A stretch of 64,000 nucleotides of DNA from JBBRMW01 sp965246845 (GTDB taxonomy: Bacteria > Chloroflexota > Anaerolineae > Aggregatilineales > UBA2796). The notes below the pieces were generated by a model. It did no database searches. It was given only the letters and a program-made list of their open reading frames with translations, and was not told where the DNA came from. A program made the translations under genes and the position numbers. Shown in pieces: positions 41,904-51,270 of this stretch. The stretch covers positions 1,116,001 to 1,180,000 of the forward strand of contig CBDFFR010000012.1 in the NCBI GenBank assembly GCA_965246845.1, written 5' to 3'. The stretch's first letter is position 1. The number at the start of each line of letters is the position of its first letter.

Positions 41904-44900
41904 ATGGGACGAGGAAATAATCGCAACCTCATTATCGCCGGCGTTGTGCTGGCGGTAGTCGTGGTCGGCGCGGTTGTTCTGGGTGGAGGAGGACAAGGAG
42001 GGTTATTCGGTTTATCCGGTGCTAACCCGACCGCTCCGCCGCAACAGCAGCAGCCACCACCGCAGCCAACCAGCCCGCCGCAGCAGGCGCAACCGACCAG
42101 CGCACCTGCGCAGCCAACCAGCGCGCCCGCACAACCGCAGCCGACGAAGGCTCCAGCGCAACCGACCAGTGCGCCTGTACAGCCGACACGGGTTCCCGTG
42201 CAACCAACCAGCGCACCCGCGCAGCCGACAAAGGCTCCGCCGACCGCAGTAGCGGTACAGCCAACCAACGCGCCCGCGCAGCCGACAAAGGCTCCGCCGA
42301 CTGCTGCGGCTGCACTGCCGACCAGCGTGCCGCCGACGAAGGCTCCTGTACAGCCAACCAGCGTACCGCCAACCGTAGCGGCGCAGCCAACCAGCGTGCC
42401 GCCAACTCAGACTTCTGTACAGCCAACCAACGCACAGGCGCGTGTAGCTACACAGGCTGTTGTACAGCCAACCAGCGTACCGCCAACGCAGGCTGCTGCC
42501 GGAACCCTGACCAAGCCTGCTGCGTCTTCTGTACCGCCAACGCAAGCTCCGGCGACCCAGCCGCAGGTGCAGCAACTCCAGGCGACGCAATCCGTCGGAC
42601 CTTCTACACAATCTGCCGGACCTTCCACTCAGGCGGCAACGCAAGCGCCTACGCGCGCCGCGACTCAAGCGGTAACGCAAGCTGCGACCGCTGCTTCAAC
42701 TCGCGCCGCGACTCAGGCCGCAACGCAAGCGGCTATTGCCGCCGCAACTCAGGCCGCGACCCAGGCCGCTGCGACACAAGCCGTGACGCAAGCTGCGACA
42801 CAAGCCGCCGCCGCGCCTGCGCCGAATTCGGTGATCCAGCTTGCCGTGCAGTGCAACAGCGATAACACCGTGTCGTTCTTCCTGTTCAACACAGGCGATG
42901 CGATGACGTCCTCTGGAAGCTGGAGCGTTGCCAAAGCCGGCGGCGGCACTTCCAACGGGTCATTCAAATTGGCAGCGGGTGGAAGTCAGGGACTTGGGAC
43001 CTATCCGCTTGGTTCCAATGCCTCGGCGACTTATTACAACCCGTTCGATAACCAGAACAAGTACCTCTACGCAAGTGGAACCTGCGCCGCGCCAACTGCG
43101 ACGGCTTTGCCGCCGACTGCAACGGGCGTCCCCGCGTCGCGCACACCAAGACCGTCTTCGCCGACGCCTAGACCTGCTTCGTCGACGCCGAATGCGCCAA
43201 CCGCGACGCGCGTTCCGCCAACGAACACGTCTGTAGCGCCGACCGCGACTCGCGTTCCGCCGACGAATACGTCGGTGCCGCCGACTGCGACTCGCCTGCC
43301 GCCGACCAATACGACCGTGCCGCCGACTGCGACGACCGTGCCACCAACGGCCACGCGCGTCCCGCCGACTGTGACGACCGTCCCGCCGACGAATACGACT
43401 GTGCCGCCGACTGTGACGACCGTGCCGCCAACGGCTACGCGCGTCCCACCGACGAACACATCTGTACCGCCGACTGCGACAACCGTGCCACCAACGGCCA
43501 CGCGCGTTCCGCCGACGAACACGACCGTCCCGCCGACGAATACGACTGTGCCGCCGACTGTGACGACCGTGCCGCCAACGGCTACGCGCATCCCGCCGAC
43601 GAACACATCTGTACCGCCGACTGCGACAACCGTGCCACCAACGGCCACGCGCATCCCGCCGACGAACACGACCGTCCCGCCAACCGCGACCACCGTGCCG
43701 CCGACTGCGACGACTGTCCCGCCAACGGCCACGCGCATCCCGCCGACGAACACGACCGTCCCGCCAACCGCGACCACCGTGCCGCCGACTGTGACGACCG
43801 TGCCGCCAACGGCCACGCGCATCCCGCCGACGAACACGACCGTCCCGCCAACCGCGACGACTGTGCCGCCGACTGCGACCACCGTGCCGCCAACGGCCAC
43901 GCGCATCCCGCCGACGAACACGACCGTCCCGCCAACCGCGACGACTGTGCCGCCGACTGCAACCACCGTGCCGCCAACGGCCACGCGCATCCCGCCGACG
44001 AACACGACCGTCCCGCCAACCGCGACGACTGTGCCGCCGACGAACACATCTGTACCGCCGACTGCAACCACCGTGCCGCCAACGGCCACGCGCATCCCGC
44101 CGACGAATACCAGCGTGCCGCCGACCGCGACCACCGTGCCGCCGACTGCGACGACTGTCCCGCCAACGGCCACGCGCGTCCCGCCGACGAATACCACCGT
44201 CCCGCCAACCGCGACGACTGTGCCGCCGACCGCGACCACCGTCCCGCCGACTGCGACCACCGTCCCGCCAACGGCCACGCGCGTCCCGCCGACGAACACG
44301 ACCGTCCCGCCAACCGCGACGACTGTGCCGCCGACGAATACGACTGTGCCGCCGACCGCGACCACCGTCCCGCCGACTGCGACAACTGTCCCGCCAACCG
44401 CGACGACTGTGCCGCCGACTGCGACCACCGTTCCGCCGACGAATACCAGCGTGCCGCCGACTGCGACAACTGTCCCGCCAACGGCCACGCGCGTCCCGCC
44501 GACGAATACCACCGTCCCGCCAACCGCGACGACTGTGCCGCCAACGGCTACGCGCGTTCCGCCGACTGCGACCAATATTCCGCCGACAGGTGTGGCTCCG
44601 ACACGCACGCCGCTCCCGCCGACCGCGACACCGCCTCCGGGCGTGACGCCACCGACGACCGTTCTCTGCGGTGAGGTGACACGTGCCGCAAACGGCTTCC
44701 CGGTCATCAGCACAGAAGCGTGCGCGCCTGACCTATCCACCCCGCCACGCGCGACATGGACTCCGATTACCCCCGGTGCGGCAGTCTGCCAGGACTGGCT
44801 GGTCTACCACACCAATAAGGGCGGCTCGAACGAGTGGAATGTCTACCGTCTCGGTAACATCCCCGGCAAGGGTTCGACCCCTGAAAACCTGACGCAAGGA

Positions 44901-45860
44901 CCCGCGAATACGTTCAGTATCGCGCCTGCCCTTTCGCCAGACCGCGCACAAATGGCCTTCGCCACCAACCGCGATGGAAACTGGGAAGTCTATGTCGTGC
45001 CGACCGACGGACAGGGCAAGCCGCAGCGTGTGACCTATAACACGTTCGCCGCCGACCTCGACCCAATCTGGTCGCCGGATGGACGCTTCCTCGTCTACGA
45101 AAGCGTGCGGCGCGGTAACTTCGATCTGTTCATGATCGATGTCACGAAGGGACCGTCGAGCGAAATCCAACTGACAAACAGCCCCGCGAATGAACTCAAC
45201 CCGTTCTGGTCGAAGGATGGCAAGAGCATCGTTTACGAAAGCGTGAGCCAGGGAACCTCGCAGGTCTTCTCGGTCGACGTGACTTCGCTCACGACGACCC
45301 GCCTCAGCGACGGCACGGGTGCAGACTTCAACCCGACCTTCTCGCCGGATGGAAAATACCTGACCTTCCGCAGCTATCGCGGCAGCAACAGCAACGTCGG
45401 CGGTCTCTACGTCGCCAATGCGGATGGCTCCAATGCGAAGCTGATCAGCAGCACGACGAACACCGCCTTCAACAGCAGTTGGTCGCCGGATAGCTCGCTC
45501 GTCGCTTACCAGAGCAACGTGAACAATGTTCCGAGCGTCTACGTCTATGACCCCGCGACTGGCAAGACCCGCCAGGTGACGGATAAGGTCATGGCCGGGA
45601 ACAAGGATGCCCTGAACTACGCGCCAAGCTGGTACTGCAACTCCAATACGCTCGTCTTCACCTCCGATGTCTCCGGCAACCCGAACCTGTACAGCACCAA
45701 TGCGCTCCCGATTGATGCTGCGCCGATCAAGGTTGAAACGACGGCTTCAAAGCTGACGAACGGCACGGGGACAGAACAGAACCAGTACAGCGAAAGCTCG
45801 CCGCTGGAAGAAGACGCCAGCACCATCGGGTTTATTTCACCCACGACAGGCAAGCGCTAA
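41904..45860 (+). CDS. membrane-anchored TolB-like propeller with giant Pro/Thr repeat stalk
   Basis: A 1318-aa envelope protein. A single N-terminal helix (about 9-27) anchors it. Residues about 40-250 are Pro/Thr/Ala/Gln-rich (QPTSAPAQPTKAP type), and about 220-305 are Ala/Thr/Gln repeats. A small beta domain lies at about 308-395 (VQCNSDNTVSFFLFNTGDAM). Then come about 65 heptads of the form PPTATTV/PPTNTTV (about 430-900). The C-terminal TolB/WD40-like propeller has repeated SPDG blades (ALSPDRAQMAFATNRDGNWEVYVV, WSPDGRFLVYESVRRGNFDLFMIDV). It probably displays the propeller at the end of a long stalk. Paralogue of the next gene. Confidence 0.8.
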   Translation: MGRGNNRNLIIAGVVLAVVVVGAVVLGGGGQGGLFGLSGANPTAPPQQQQPPPQPTSPPQQAQPTSAPAQPTSAPAQPQPTKAPAQPTSAPVQPTRVPVQPTSAPAQPTKAPPTAVAVQPTNAPAQPTKAPPTAAAALPTSVPPTKAPVQPTSVPPTVAAQPTSVPPTQTSVQPTNAQARVATQAVVQPTSVPPTQAAAGTLTKPAASSVPPTQAPATQPQVQQLQATQSVGPSTQSAGPSTQAATQAPTRAATQAVTQAATAASTRAATQAATQAAIAAATQAATQAAATQAVTQAATQAAAAPAPNSVIQLAVQCNSDNTVSFFLFNTGDAMTSSGSWSVAKAGGGTSNGSFKLAAGGSQGLGTYPLGSNASATYYNPFDNQNKYLYASGTCAAPTATALPPTATGVPASRTPRPSSPTPRPASSTPNAPTATRVPPTNTSVAPTATRVPPTNTSVPPTATRLPPTNTTVPPTATTVPPTATRVPPTVTTVPPTNTTVPPTVTTVPPTATRVPPTNTSVPPTATTVPPTATRVPPTNTTVPPTNTTVPPTVTTVPPTATRIPPTNTSVPPTATTVPPTATRIPPTNTTVPPTATTVPPTATTVPPTATRIPPTNTTVPPTATTVPPTVTTVPPTATRIPPTNTTVPPTATTVPPTATTVPPTATRIPPTNTTVPPTATTVPPTATTVPPTATRIPPTNTTVPPTATTVPPTNTSVPPTATTVPPTATRIPPTNTSVPPTATTVPPTATTVPPTATRVPPTNTTVPPTATTVPPTATTVPPTATTVPPTATRVPPTNTTVPPTATTVPPTNTTVPPTATTVPPTATTVPPTATTVPPTATTVPPTNTSVPPTATTVPPTATRVPPTNTTVPPTATTVPPTATRVPPTATNIPPTGVAPTRTPLPPTATPPPGVTPPTTVLCGEVTRAANGFPVISTEACAPDLSTPPRATWTPITPGAAVCQDWLVYHTNKGGSNEWNVYRLGNIPGKGSTPENLTQGPANTFSIAPALSPDRAQMAFATNRDGNWEVYVVPTDGQGKPQRVTYNTFAADLDPIWSPDGRFLVYESVRRGNFDLFMIDVTKGPSSEIQLTNSPANELNPFWSKDGKSIVYESVSQGTSQVFSVDVTSLTTTRLSDGTGADFNPTFSPDGKYLTFRSYRGSNSNVGGLYVANADGSNAKLISSTTNTAFNSSWSPDSSLVAYQSNVNNVPSVYVYDPATGKTRQVTDKVMAGNKDALNYAPSWYCNSNTLVFTSDVSGNPNLYSTNALPIDAAPIKVETTASKLTNGTGTEQNQYSESSPLEEDASTIGFISPTTGKR
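43190..44595 (+). repeat. 21-bp tandem coding repeats (Pro/Thr heptads)
   Basis: About 1.4 kb of near-identical 21-nt units within the large propeller gene, encoding PPTATxV and PPTNTxV heptads in mixed order. Blocks of two to four units recur with only third-base changes, the mark of repeated duplication and slippage. Length is expected to vary between strains and to be error-prone in assembly. Confidence 0.9.
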
Positions 45861-45887
45861 CAGCGTACTTTCCCGTCAGTTCAAGCC

Positions 45888-45922
45888 AGAGAGCCACCCT
45901 TTTTGGGTGGCTCTCTATTTTT
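45888..45922 (+). terminator. rho-independent terminator
   Basis: AGAGAGCCACCC and GGGTGGCTCTCT form a perfect 12-bp stem with a TTTTT loop, followed by ATTTTT. Ends the large propeller gene. Confidence 0.92.
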
Positions 45923-46041
45923 GGGGTAAGTCATTACAACTTTTTTTTGGGTTTTTGCTGTATAGTAAACGGATGAGTGTCTTTTCGATGCACGTATCCC
46001 ACCGCTTTTGAAGCGTGTCCATTGCACAAAGAGGTTTTTCG

Positions 46042-47814
46042 ATGAAACCAGCCAAATTCAACGCTTATCATGCCGTCACGCTTACGGGGCGGGTCGGCGT
46101 CGCCCTTGCGCTCGCCATTGTGATCGTCGTCAGTCTGTTGGGTTCCAGCGTCAGTCAGGCTGCGCCAAATATCGCGAGCGATGCCGCTTTTGCAGCGGCG
46201 CGTGGACAGGCCATACCCGACATTGTAACGAATAGACAGACTACCGGGTCTTTTCCCGAAATCCGCATTAATGTCTCCTGCGATCCGAATACGGGTTTCG
46301 CGAATGTCACGCTCGTCAACGCCGGTGGAGCCATGAAATCGCCGGGGTCGTATAGCATCTCGCGTCCGATTGGTGGCAATAGCTCAGGCAGTTTCCAACT
46401 CGGTGCAGGCCAGTTGTTCGGTCTCGGCTCCGTCCCCGGTCAAACACAAATCGTTGTCACCTACACTGGGGCCAATGGTCCCCAAACGGTCACATCAACG
46501 GTTGGCTGCCCGCCCCCGCCGCAAAAGCAACCGACGACCGCCGTGCCTGTTATCCCGACAACTGCCGTTCCGGGCATCGTTACGCGCGTCCCGCGTCCGG
46601 TGATCACCAACACACCTGTGCCGCCCTGTGGCGTGATCACGCGGCCTCAGAGCAGCACGTTCCCGGTCGTCAGCACAGACCCCTGCCAGCAGGATACAAC
46701 CGTCCTCAAACGCGCGGTCTGGACGCCAATCAAGGTCGGCGCGGCGGTTTGCCTCGATTTCATCCTGTTCCACAGCAACCGCGACGGCCTCAATTCGTGG
46801 AATGTCTTCCGCATCGAAAACACGTCGGGCAAGCCCGCTACGCTGACCAACCTGACCAAAGGCGGCGCGCGCACTGATAACGTCGCCCCTGCGCTCTCGC
46901 CGGACCGCGCGACCATCGCCTTCACCTCGGACCGCGACGGTAACTGGGAAGTCTACGTCGTCGGCGCGGATGGCAAGAGCCGCCCGCAGCGTGTGACATA
47001 TAACACGTTCGCTGCCGACCTCGATCCGGTATGGTCGCCGGATGGAACGAGCATCGTTTATACCAGCGCACGGCGCGGTAACTTCGACCTCTTCAAAACA
47101 GATGTGACGAAGGGACCGGAGAGCGAAGTCCAGATTACAAACGGTCCCGCCAATGAACTGAACCCATTCTTCGCGCCCGATGGCAAAACACTCGTTTACG
47201 AGAGCCAGTCGAACGGTCAATCGGAAATCTTCTCGCTGGACCTCGCGACCCTGCAATCCACCAAAATCAGCGATGGCACAAGTTCGGATTACAACCCGGT
47301 CTTCTCGCCAGATGGCAAGTTCCTATTGTGGCGTGCCTACCGCAGCGACAACGTAGGCGTCATCTACATCGCCAATGCGGATGGTTCCAACAAGAAGATC
47401 ATCAGCAACACGACACTCACAGCCTACAACCACAGCGTTTCACCGGATGACAAGCTGGTCTCCTGGCAAAGCGCAGTCGATGGCGTGATGACCGTCTTCA
47501 TCTATGAAATTGAGAGCGGCAAGACGCGCCAACTCACCGACCGTACGGGCAGTAACGGCAAAGATGCCGCAAGCTACGCGCCGGGTTGGACTTGCAACAC
47601 CGGGGCGCTCGTCTTTACCTCCGATGTGAACGGAACGACCAACCTGTACAGCACCACCTCGTTCGACATCGATGCGCCCCCGGTCAAGGTCGATAAGGAC
47701 ACCACCGTAATCACGAAAGGCACGGGCAAGGAGCAAAACCTGTACTCCGAAAACGCGCCCAGCGAAGAAGACGCCAGCAGCCTCGGCCTTGTCCCGTATT
47801 CGGGCAAACGCTAA
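46042..47814 (+). CDS. TolB-like propeller envelope protein, paralogue
   Basis: A 590-aa protein with an N-terminal hydrophobic helix (VALALAIVIVVSLLG) followed by a small beta domain (about 75-155: EIRINVSCDPNTGFANVTLVNAGGAM), a short Pro/Thr linker, and a propeller (ALSPDRATIAFTSDRDGNWEVYVV, WSPDGTSIVYTSARRGNFDLFKTDV). Both domains are clearly homologous to those of the preceding 1318-aa protein, and both end SGKR or TGKR after SEEDAS-like motifs. Thus a duplication followed by loss or gain of the stalk. AGAGG lies 8 nt before the ATG at 46042. Confidence 0.82.
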   Translation: MKPAKFNAYHAVTLTGRVGVALALAIVIVVSLLGSSVSQAAPNIASDAAFAAARGQAIPDIVTNRQTTGSFPEIRINVSCDPNTGFANVTLVNAGGAMKSPGSYSISRPIGGNSSGSFQLGAGQLFGLGSVPGQTQIVVTYTGANGPQTVTSTVGCPPPPQKQPTTAVPVIPTTAVPGIVTRVPRPVITNTPVPPCGVITRPQSSTFPVVSTDPCQQDTTVLKRAVWTPIKVGAAVCLDFILFHSNRDGLNSWNVFRIENTSGKPATLTNLTKGGARTDNVAPALSPDRATIAFTSDRDGNWEVYVVGADGKSRPQRVTYNTFAADLDPVWSPDGTSIVYTSARRGNFDLFKTDVTKGPESEVQITNGPANELNPFFAPDGKTLVYESQSNGQSEIFSLDLATLQSTKISDGTSSDYNPVFSPDGKFLLWRAYRSDNVGVIYIANADGSNKKIISNTTLTAYNHSVSPDDKLVSWQSAVDGVMTVFIYEIESGKTRQLTDRTGSNGKDAASYAPGWTCNTGALVFTSDVNGTTNLYSTTSFDIDAPPVKVDKDTTVITKGTGKEQNLYSENAPSEEDASSLGLVPYSGKR

Positions 47815-47850
47815 ACGCTAACCTGCCTTTTCCTCAACCGACTGTACACC

Positions 47851-47879
47851 GCCGCCCCTCCTCCGGGGCGGCTTTTTTG
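47851..47879 (+). terminator. rho-independent terminator
   Basis: GCCGCCCC/GGGGCGGC 8-bp stem with a 6-nt loop, followed by TTTTTT. Ends the second propeller gene, separating it from the sigma factor gene. Confidence 0.92.
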
Positions 47880-47994
47880 CGCTGCCTTTCGACCCCTTTC
47901 AATGTGCCGAATCGACTCTATCCCCGGATATATGTTACTATCCGCGTGTTTTCAACGCTTTTCTTCCATTCACGCCGACTTAAAGGATATGAGC

Positions 47995-48540
47995 ATGGCC
48001 TTCGATGGCAGCGACGAGTCTCTTGCACGACAGGCGCAAGATGGCAATCGCGAGGCATTCCTGACGCTCTATAATCGTTATCTGACAAAGGTCTACAATC
48101 GGGTCCGCAGCCGCATCCCGGAAACCGATGTCGAGGACGTCGTACAGGAAGCATTCATCGCAATGCTGCGCTCACTGCATAGCTACGAACAACGCTCACA
48201 GTTCGGGACGTGGTTGTATATCATCGTCAATCGACAGATTGCCGATTTTTACCGCCGTCGTCATCGCGGCGGCGGCAGGGATACCGTGCTTGTGCCGCTT
48301 GAAGACGCCGAACGGGTGGCCGATGGTTCGCTCCGTGACCGTGATGCGATTGATGAAAAGGTGTTGGTTCAGCGAGCGCTTATGAAAATCCCGGAACACT
48401 ATCAGGAAGTCATCTATATGCGCTTTGCGGACAAGCTGACTTTCATCGAAATCGCGCAACGGCGCGGCCAATCGCTCGAAGCAGTCAAATCGCTGTATCG
48501 ACGCGCCATTCAATCCATCCGCGACCAGATTGGCGGTTAG
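47995..48540 (+). CDS. ECF-type RNA polymerase sigma factor
   Basis: A 181-aa sigma-70 family extracytoplasmic-function factor. Region 2 reads AFLTLYNRYLTKVYNRVRSRI, DVEDVVQEAFIAMLRSLHSYE and FGTWLYIIVNRQIADFYRRR; region 4 reads ALMKIPEHYQEVIYMRFADKLTFIEIAQRRGQSLEAVKSLYRRAI. The ATG at 47995 has AGG 8 nt upstream; another at 47989 is possible. The following gene is its probable anti-sigma factor. Its regulon is not known; envelope propeller genes next door are candidates. Confidence 0.9.
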   Translation: MAFDGSDESLARQAQDGNREAFLTLYNRYLTKVYNRVRSRIPETDVEDVVQEAFIAMLRSLHSYEQRSQFGTWLYIIVNRQIADFYRRRHRGGGRDTVLVPLEDAERVADGSLRDRDAIDEKVLVQRALMKIPEHYQEVIYMRFADKLTFIEIAQRRGQSLEAVKSLYRRAIQSIRDQIGG

Positions 48541-48545
48541 CCACA

Positions 48546-48980
48546 ATGCCCGATCAGGATACCTCCCTCGACAACGAACTTGCAGACCTGACCGACTCCA
48601 TGATAGCGGGGCGTCAGGCACAAGTGTCGTCCACCGAATTTCAAGGGCTGGAACCGACTGTGAACACGCTATTCAACCTGCAAAATGCGTCCCCTGATCC
48701 CGCCTTTCGCGCGCGGCTGACTGCGCGCCTCAATCGCGAATGGGACCTGCTGCATAGCCAGCGCGCACCCTCGCGCAGTTTTAGTTCACGCTCGATCTTC
48801 AATTTTATTGCGCTCGCCGCGCTGGTCGTCATCGTGATCGGGGCGCTGATCTTCCTGCCACAGGGACAAGGTACTGGTGTTCAGGGCTTCTCATCGGGGA
48901 GCAGTGAATGGCTCCCGATCCTGATCATCGGCGGACTGGCGATTGCGATTGCGGCTTTCGTGATCTCGCGCCGTAAATAG
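48546..48980 (+). CDS. probable membrane anti-sigma factor
   Basis: A 144-aa protein starting 5 nt after the sigma gene. Residues 1-80 are soluble and acidic then basic (LADLTDSMIAGRQAQ, DPAFRARLTARLNREWDLL), followed by two hydrophobic helices (about 86-104 and 121-139). No zinc-binding HxxxCxxC is present, so it is not a ZAS-type factor. The assignment rests on position and layout. Its last 56 nt overlap the convergent YfhO gene. Confidence 0.55.
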   Translation: MPDQDTSLDNELADLTDSMIAGRQAQVSSTEFQGLEPTVNTLFNLQNASPDPAFRARLTARLNREWDLLHSQRAPSRSFSSRSIFNFIALAALVVIVIGALIFLPQGQGTGVQGFSSGSSEWLPILIIGGLAIAIAAFVISRRK

Positions 48981-51150
48981 AAAGCGCGGCCAACCCCGCG
49001 AGCGCCGCAAGTGAGATCGCCGCACCGATTTTCGGCAGCACAGGTGCATAGTCGAGCCGGATCGTGTGCGCGCCCGCCGGGAGCGCGACGGCCTGAAACG
49101 CGCCATTCGCGCGGTAAATTGGCGCGTCGTTGCCATCGATGCTCGCGCGCCAGCCGGGGTAATAGGTTTGTGCGAGGACGAGCATCGCCCGCGCCGGACA
49201 ATCGGCCTGCACGGTCCAGGCCTGGGTCTCACGCGCCACGACGCGCACGGCGCACGGTTGCGTCCCGCTAAAGGTCGGCGCGGACTCGCTCGCGATGAAG
49301 ACCGTTTTGTAAGGGTCCCAGGCTGGGTCACTCATCGCCGCGAAAGCGTCCGCGCTGCCAATGGCCTGCGGCGCGGACCACGCAAGCGGCGCGGGCAAGG
49401 CTGCATCCGATAACGTGATTCCCGCGGCGGCGAAGAGATTGGGCGCGGGATGCTCCGCGAGGAGTTGGGTGAATTTTTCAATACCTGCCGGGCGGAGCGG
49501 CTCGAAGGTATTGAACTGATCGCTGCCCGCGAGAATATTCATATTCGGGAGCAACGCGCGGGCATAGGCTTCGCGTTCAGTGCTGACCGTGCGGTAATCC
49601 TTGAAGCGTAGAAAGTCGTTGAACATCAGGCGGTCGATTTCAACGGGCGTGCGCCATGTCCTGCGCAGCGGGTCGGCTGCCGCTGGAACATTATAAAAAT
49701 CGGGCGGGGTGGTCGGGTTGCTGAGGGCATTGGCCCAAAGCAGGTCGCCCGCAATGAAGAGCAGCGCGATCACCTGCCAGCGTGCCGCGCCGCCACGTCC
49801 GGGGAAAGGCTGCGCCACGAGGACCAGCCCGGCCAGCGCGAACAGCACGCCGAGGCCAAGCGGACCGTTTAACAGCGGCGCGTCGGTTGCCACACGCAGC
49901 GCGAGCGACAGAATCGCGACCACGCCACCGCCAAAACCGAGCAGCCGCGCTCCTGCCCGGTAGCCTCGGTCCGCTTTCCACGCGGAGAGGCCAACCGCCG
50001 CGAGGACTGCCCCGCCGAAGACGAACCACAGCAGCCAGCGTGTGGGAGCCTGAAACAGATTGAAAGTCGGCACGTAGCGGAACAGCAGCACATACATCGG
50101 CGTGTTCTTGCCGAGCGCGAAGATGAATGCGACGAGCAGCACGATCCCGAAGAACGGAATGAGCGCTGTTCCCGGTGGTGGTTGCGCGCGGCGGCGTAGC
50201 ACCGGATAGCGCAGCAATGTCACGAGCGCGGCGAGCGCGGGCAAGCACCCGATATACGCCGCGCTCTCGAAAGCCGCGCCGTTGATCAGGTATGAACCGT
50301 CGCCCGGATCGCCATAAAATTTCGGGTTGAAGAGCGTCGGCAGCAGCGGAAGTTCATAGCTGTAAGTCAGCGCGAAACTTTCATCCGCGCCGCTGGAGCG
50401 TTGCGACTGGCGTTGAAGTTCGGCGGTTGGCAGCAATTGAAAAGCAGCCAGCGCCGCGCCAAACGCGGTCAGCGCGACCCAGCCGCCGAAGCGCCCTACC
50501 CAAATGTTTCGTACAGCGCGCATCGTTATCAACCGGAAAGTTAAATACAGCGTCGCGAGCAGCAGGCTATAAAATGCCCATTGCGCATGTCCGGCGAGCA
50601 GCAGCATCCCCGTCGCGAGCGCCCCATAAACAAGGTTTGCAGGGCGTATCGACCGGCTCATGCGGTCGGCGGCCAGCATCAGCCAGGGCAGCCAGGCAGC
50701 GCTATCCAGCATCGGGACTGTGCCGAAGCGCGCGACCACCGCCGTATTCAGCGCAAACGCGAGCGCGCCCACACCGCGCCCGAAGCGCGTCAGGCCAACC
50801 GAGCCGAGAAACAGCCACATCCCAATCCCTGCCCAGAGTAGATGCGCCATGCCCAGCCACCCAATCGGCGTGGGACCGGGGATCAGGTACAGAAGTACGT
50901 TCGGCGGGTAGCCGATGGCGCTCTGATAATTGGCAAGGAGTGGCGCGCCCGTGCCATTGTACGGGTTCCAGAGCGGGAGCCGCCCCGCTGCCAGTTCGCT
51001 CAGGGTCAGCGCGCGCCAGGGCGTGAATTGCAGCGCGGGCAGTCCCCAGAACGGGACCTCGCCCATGATGAGGCGGTGAAACAAAAGCAGGATCGTCGCG
51101 GCGAGCAGCGTCAGTGGGAGCCAACGCGGGAGAGGAGTTTTTGCGGACAA
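48925..51150 (-). CDS. YfhO family membrane protein
   Basis: A 741-aa polytopic protein with about 12 hydrophobic segments and a periplasmic C-terminal portion. YfhO features: LPLWNPYNGTGAPLLANYQSAIGYPPNVLLYL near the N-terminus, the ELQRQSQRSSGADESF segment, and the C-terminal ending with a helix before YGARSRKPQSQ. Family members are linked to glycosylation of wall polymers. It is divergent from the prepilin peptidase gene and convergent with the anti-sigma gene. Confidence 0.85.
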   Translation of the reverse strand: MSAKTPLPRWLPLTLLAATILLLFHRLIMGEVPFWGLPALQFTPWRALTLSELAAGRLPLWNPYNGTGAPLLANYQSAIGYPPNVLLYLIPGPTPIGWLGMAHLLWAGIGMWLFLGSVGLTRFGRGVGALAFALNTAVVARFGTVPMLDSAAWLPWLMLAADRMSRSIRPANLVYGALATGMLLLAGHAQWAFYSLLLATLYLTFRLITMRAVRNIWVGRFGGWVALTAFGAALAAFQLLPTAELQRQSQRSSGADESFALTYSYELPLLPTLFNPKFYGDPGDGSYLINGAAFESAAYIGCLPALAALVTLLRYPVLRRRAQPPPGTALIPFFGIVLLVAFIFALGKNTPMYVLLFRYVPTFNLFQAPTRWLLWFVFGGAVLAAVGLSAWKADRGYRAGARLLGFGGGVVAILSLALRVATDAPLLNGPLGLGVLFALAGLVLVAQPFPGRGGAARWQVIALLFIAGDLLWANALSNPTTPPDFYNVPAAADPLRRTWRTPVEIDRLMFNDFLRFKDYRTVSTEREAYARALLPNMNILAGSDQFNTFEPLRPAGIEKFTQLLAEHPAPNLFAAAGITLSDAALPAPLAWSAPQAIGSADAFAAMSDPAWDPYKTVFIASESAPTFSGTQPCAVRVVARETQAWTVQADCPARAMLVLAQTYYPGWRASIDGNDAPIYRANGAFQAVALPAGAHTIRLDYAPVLPKIGAAISLAALAGLAALSIYGARSRKPQSQSPVRR

Positions 51151-51270
51151 CAGGGCGAGGCTCCAATCCGTGATGATAGCGTGATGAAGGTCGAACGCGC
51201 GCTATGATACACTTTTCCGCGCGGCTCTGTCATATACATACACCTGCATTGTTGCCGCAAAGGATTTATC

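Noticed and set aside
43190..44595. CRISPR-like array
   Set aside because: Units are contiguous 21-bp coding repeats in one frame with no unique spacers and no cas genes.
43067..44740. Long minus-strand open frame of VAVGGT-type repeats
   Set aside because: It is the exact antisense of the Pro/Thr heptad stalk; the 21-bp repeat has no stop in that frame, so openness has no meaning. No start context or domain.
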